Assembly (NCBI GenBank): GCA_047967505.1
Contig: CM106538.1
DNA: 64,000 nucleotides
Origin: Dipteris shenzhenensis
Taxonomy: Eukaryota > Polypodiophyta > Polypodiopsida > Gleicheniales
Direction: 5' to 3' (one strand)
The notes beneath the pieces are model-generated. The model was given only the letters and a program-made list of their open reading frames with translations. It was not told where the DNA came from and did not search any database. Each line of letters begins with the position of its first letter. The stretch's first letter is position 1. A program made the position numbers and the translations under genes. Positions 61,730 to 64,000 of this stretch are shown here, piece by piece.

Positions 61730-64000
61730 TTATTCTTGAGAAAGTGCCTTCGTGAAGAGGTCGAACAAGTTGTTAGCGGTCGGGCAGTACATAAGCTCAA
61801 TCACATCGTCGATGGTGAGCTCTCGAACAAAGTGGTAATGAACTTCGATTTGCTTGGTCCGCGCATGGTATACTGGATTCTTGGCAATGGCTATGTAACT
61901 TTGATTGTCACACATCAGCATTGTTGCGTCCTCCTAACATACGTCCATGTCCTCCAGAATCCACCTCAACCACAGTGTCTCACAAGTTGCTGTACATGCG
62001 GCTCGGTACTCTGCCTCTGTAGATGAAAGGGCCACTGTGGGTTGCTTCTTACTTAGCCAAGAGATGGCACTAGATGCAAGTAAGAAACAATACCCTGTTG
62101 TTGATCTCCTGGTGTCAGCATCACGCGCCCAATCACTGTCACAGAACCCGCCTAGTTCAATGCCTTTGGTATAGGTGATCTCGTAGGTGCAAGTACCCTT
62201 TAGATACCTCAGCACTCGTAAACCTGCATCCCAATGACTCTTCCTAGGAGAAGCTGAGAACTGGCATAATCGCCCAACTGCATAACAAATATCAGGTCGA
62301 GTATTGGTAAGGTCAACCAAACTTCCTACCAATTGTCAGTACAAAGGAGTATCGACCGGCTGAGATGTGTCGTGAACACTTAGCTTGAGCCCGACCTCCA
62401 TGGGAGTTACTGCTGTCCTGCAATCCTCCATCTGAAATCTCTTTAGAAGTTCTCTGCAATATTTCTCTGTGAAATGAAGATCCTGTCTTTGGCCTGCTTT
62501 ACTTCTATCCCAAGGAAGTAGTGTAATAACCCAAGGTCAGTCATCTCAAACTCAAACATGAGTAGCATCTTGACCTGAGAAATCTTCTTGACATGGTCAC
62601 CTGTCAAGATAAGATCATCAACATAGAGGATGAGTACCAATCGTAACCCCTTCTCAATGAACAAGTAGAGGTTTGCTTCAGAAGGGCTCCGACTTAGCCC
62701 TATCTTCAGAAAGAATGCATCAATCCTTTGGTACCAAGCTCTGGGGGCCTGTTTCAGCCTGTATAGCGCCTTCTTCAACCTGCAGACCTTTAATGGGGAC
62801 CTTGGATCTTGAAAGCCCGGTGGCTGCTCTACGTATACCTCCAGGGTTCCATTAAGGAATGCGGACTTCATGTCTATTTGAAAAATAGGCCACTGGAATT
62901 GGGCAGCAAGGTCAATCACTGTCCGGATAGTAACCATGCGAGCTGTGGGAGCAAAAGTTTCATCAAAATCCATGCCTTCAGTTTGAGCAAACCTTTGACT
63001 ACTAACCTTGCTTTATACTTATCCAAGCTGCTATCTGATTTGTATTTAAGTTTGTATACCCACTTAGTGCCGATGACTTTCCGTCGCGGGGACCTAGCCA
63101 CTAAGTCCCAGGTATTGTTCTTCAGGATAGCATCCATCTCTACTTGCATGGCAGCCTGCCATTCTGGATGGTCCTTTGCCTCCTCGAAGTCCTTGGCTCT
63201 TCAAGCTAAGCCACCAATGCAAAATTCATGGATGGGGTCTTCTGAAGACGTTGGGACCGTCGCAATCCGAAACTGCTACTCTCAGGTATTTCAGTGACCC
63301 GAGAGTCTTCCAATGTCTATAGGTACCGTTGGGGCAACCTCTTCTACTTCTCAGTGGGAGGAGGAACTGGAACTGCTTCTGGAACATCTTGCTCTTCCTC
63401 AGTACCTTGTGGAACATTAGCTTCCGATTTCACCACCTCTTGGATGGTCAAGCTGGGGCGGGGTGGGTTCGGGGGTTGAAAAATCTCCTCCTCCTCAATC
63501 TGAGGCTCCTCCTGGGGTTTAGGTTCCTTTTCCTCGAAGACAACATCCCGATTGATAAGGATCTGCTTCTTTACTGGGTCGAAGAGTCGATAGGCCTTGG
63601 ATTCTTCGCTATACCCAACAAAGATACATTTTCTGCTCTAAGAATCAAGCTTGGTCCTGTCTTCCTTGTGCACATGCGCCCATGCATTAGAACCAAAAAT
63701 GTGAAGAGAGTGATAGAGGGCTTCTTACCATAAAATGCCTCATATGGAATCGTGTCCTTGATGGCCTTCGTCTTGGTCCTATTGAGAATGTGTATGGCTG
63801 TGTTGATTGCTTCACTCCAATAGGCTTTAGAAATGTTCCTACCTTGGAGCATAGCAAGCCCTGTCTCTGTGGTGGTTCTATGCTTCCTCTCGGCTACCCT
63901 GTTTTGCTGAGAAGTATGTGTTGTGGTGAGTTGTCGCTTGATCCCATGCTTGCAACAAAATGTGTTGAACTCATTTGAGGTGAATTCTCCCCCCCTGTCT
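61730..64000 (-). pseudogene. copia pol relic (INT C-term, RT, RNase H)
   Basis: 63571-63852: end of the integrase core region (NISKAYWSEAINTAIHILNR, IPYEAFYGKKPS). Near 63590-63690 the VFG...CIFVGY block is broken by stops and frame changes. 62916-63149: RT N-terminus (NNTWDLVARSP, IGTKWVYKLKYKSD, YKARLVVKG). 62443-62973: RT palm (FDETFAPTARMVTIRTVIDL, QIDMKSAFLNGTLEVYVEQP, RLKQAPRAWYQRID, LILYVDDLILTGD, LHYFLGIEVKQ). 61934-62332: RNase H (TRPDICYAVGRLCQF, DSDWARDADTRRSTTGY, STEAEYRAA). 61730-61921: end of RNase H (CDNQSYIAIAKNPVYHARTK). YVDD and RNase H acidic residues are kept, but several frameshifts and stops prevent a continuous protein. The family differs from the other copia elements here. 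Confidence 0.88.

Larger units (their letters stand above)
61008..64000 (-). mobile_element. copia LTR retrotransposon, 3' part, runs off the window
   Basis: 3' LTR 61008-61671, purine tract, then RNase H, RT and integrase C-terminus on the minus strand. The 5' half is outside. Pol is frameshifted. The left flank ATAAG (61003-61007) would be one target copy if 61008 is the true edge. Confidence 0.9.

Noticed and set aside
61947-63733. Plus-strand ORFs of 60-162 codons at the right end
   Set aside because: Shadows of the minus-strand copia pol relic.

Overview
This window looks like repeat-dominated nuclear DNA of a land plant with a large genome. The evidence is Ty1/copia LTR retrotransposons with the plant initiator-Met primer-binding site, non-LTR (LINE) relics, a tandem satellite of about 180 bp, many (GA/CT)n microsatellites, and no intact single-copy gene that I can recognise. 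A transposase-like family carrying a VWSDG...QFK motif would fit a non-flowering plant such as a fern or lycophyte, but this placement is weak. There are no rRNA or tRNA genes, no CRISPR and nothing prokaryotic.

Layout. 1-3611: 5' part of a degraded minus-strand copia element (pol, PBS, 550-bp LTR). 3612-9065: a degenerate minisatellite, a broken transposase-like gene, microsatellites, a 400-bp purine tract followed by a 700-bp pyrimidine tract, and a 224/246-bp duplication. 9066-24430: a satellite array (monomer about 180 bp, with a 4-monomer higher-order period near 733 bp) split by two LTR elements. The first (9218-15917, plus strand, non-autonomous) has a third, inverted copia element inside its own 3' LTR. 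The second (18980-24206, minus strand) has a perfect GTTTG target duplication. 24424-27085: plus-strand copia fragments ending in a 355-bp LTR. 27086-31620: a broken minus-strand coiled-coil reading frame, split by a young 2.6-kb gag-only element (28052-30668) with perfect ACATT target duplication and an intact 276-aa Gag.

31945-35626: further LTR and gag relics. 36227-38212: an ORF1-only LINE derivative with a poly(A) tail, inserted in a (GT)n tract. 38213-44700: possible exons of a host gene, LINE endonuclease and RT relics, and a broken FCP1-like phosphatase domain. 44700-49300: relics of a multi-exon minus-strand gene of unknown family. 49560-49872: three consecutive hairpins, one with a 33-bp stem. 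51050-51865: a broken ORF with SUMO-interaction-like motifs. 53369-54558: a broken membrane-protein-like ORF. 55530-60900: duplications and decayed ORFs. 61008-64000: 3' part of another minus-strand copia element.

The genes do not form a cellular pathway. They are parts of selfish elements: Gag packages RNA, protease matures it, RT/RNase H copies it and integrase inserts it. Nesting gives a relative order of events: satellite first, then the two LTR insertions, then the element inside the LTR. The gag-only element is the youngest by LTR identity. The most unusual signals are the higher-order satellite with a dyad in its monomer, the intact gag-only element, the hairpin cluster at 49.6-49.9 kb, and the unknown multi-exon gene next to the FCP1-like domain.
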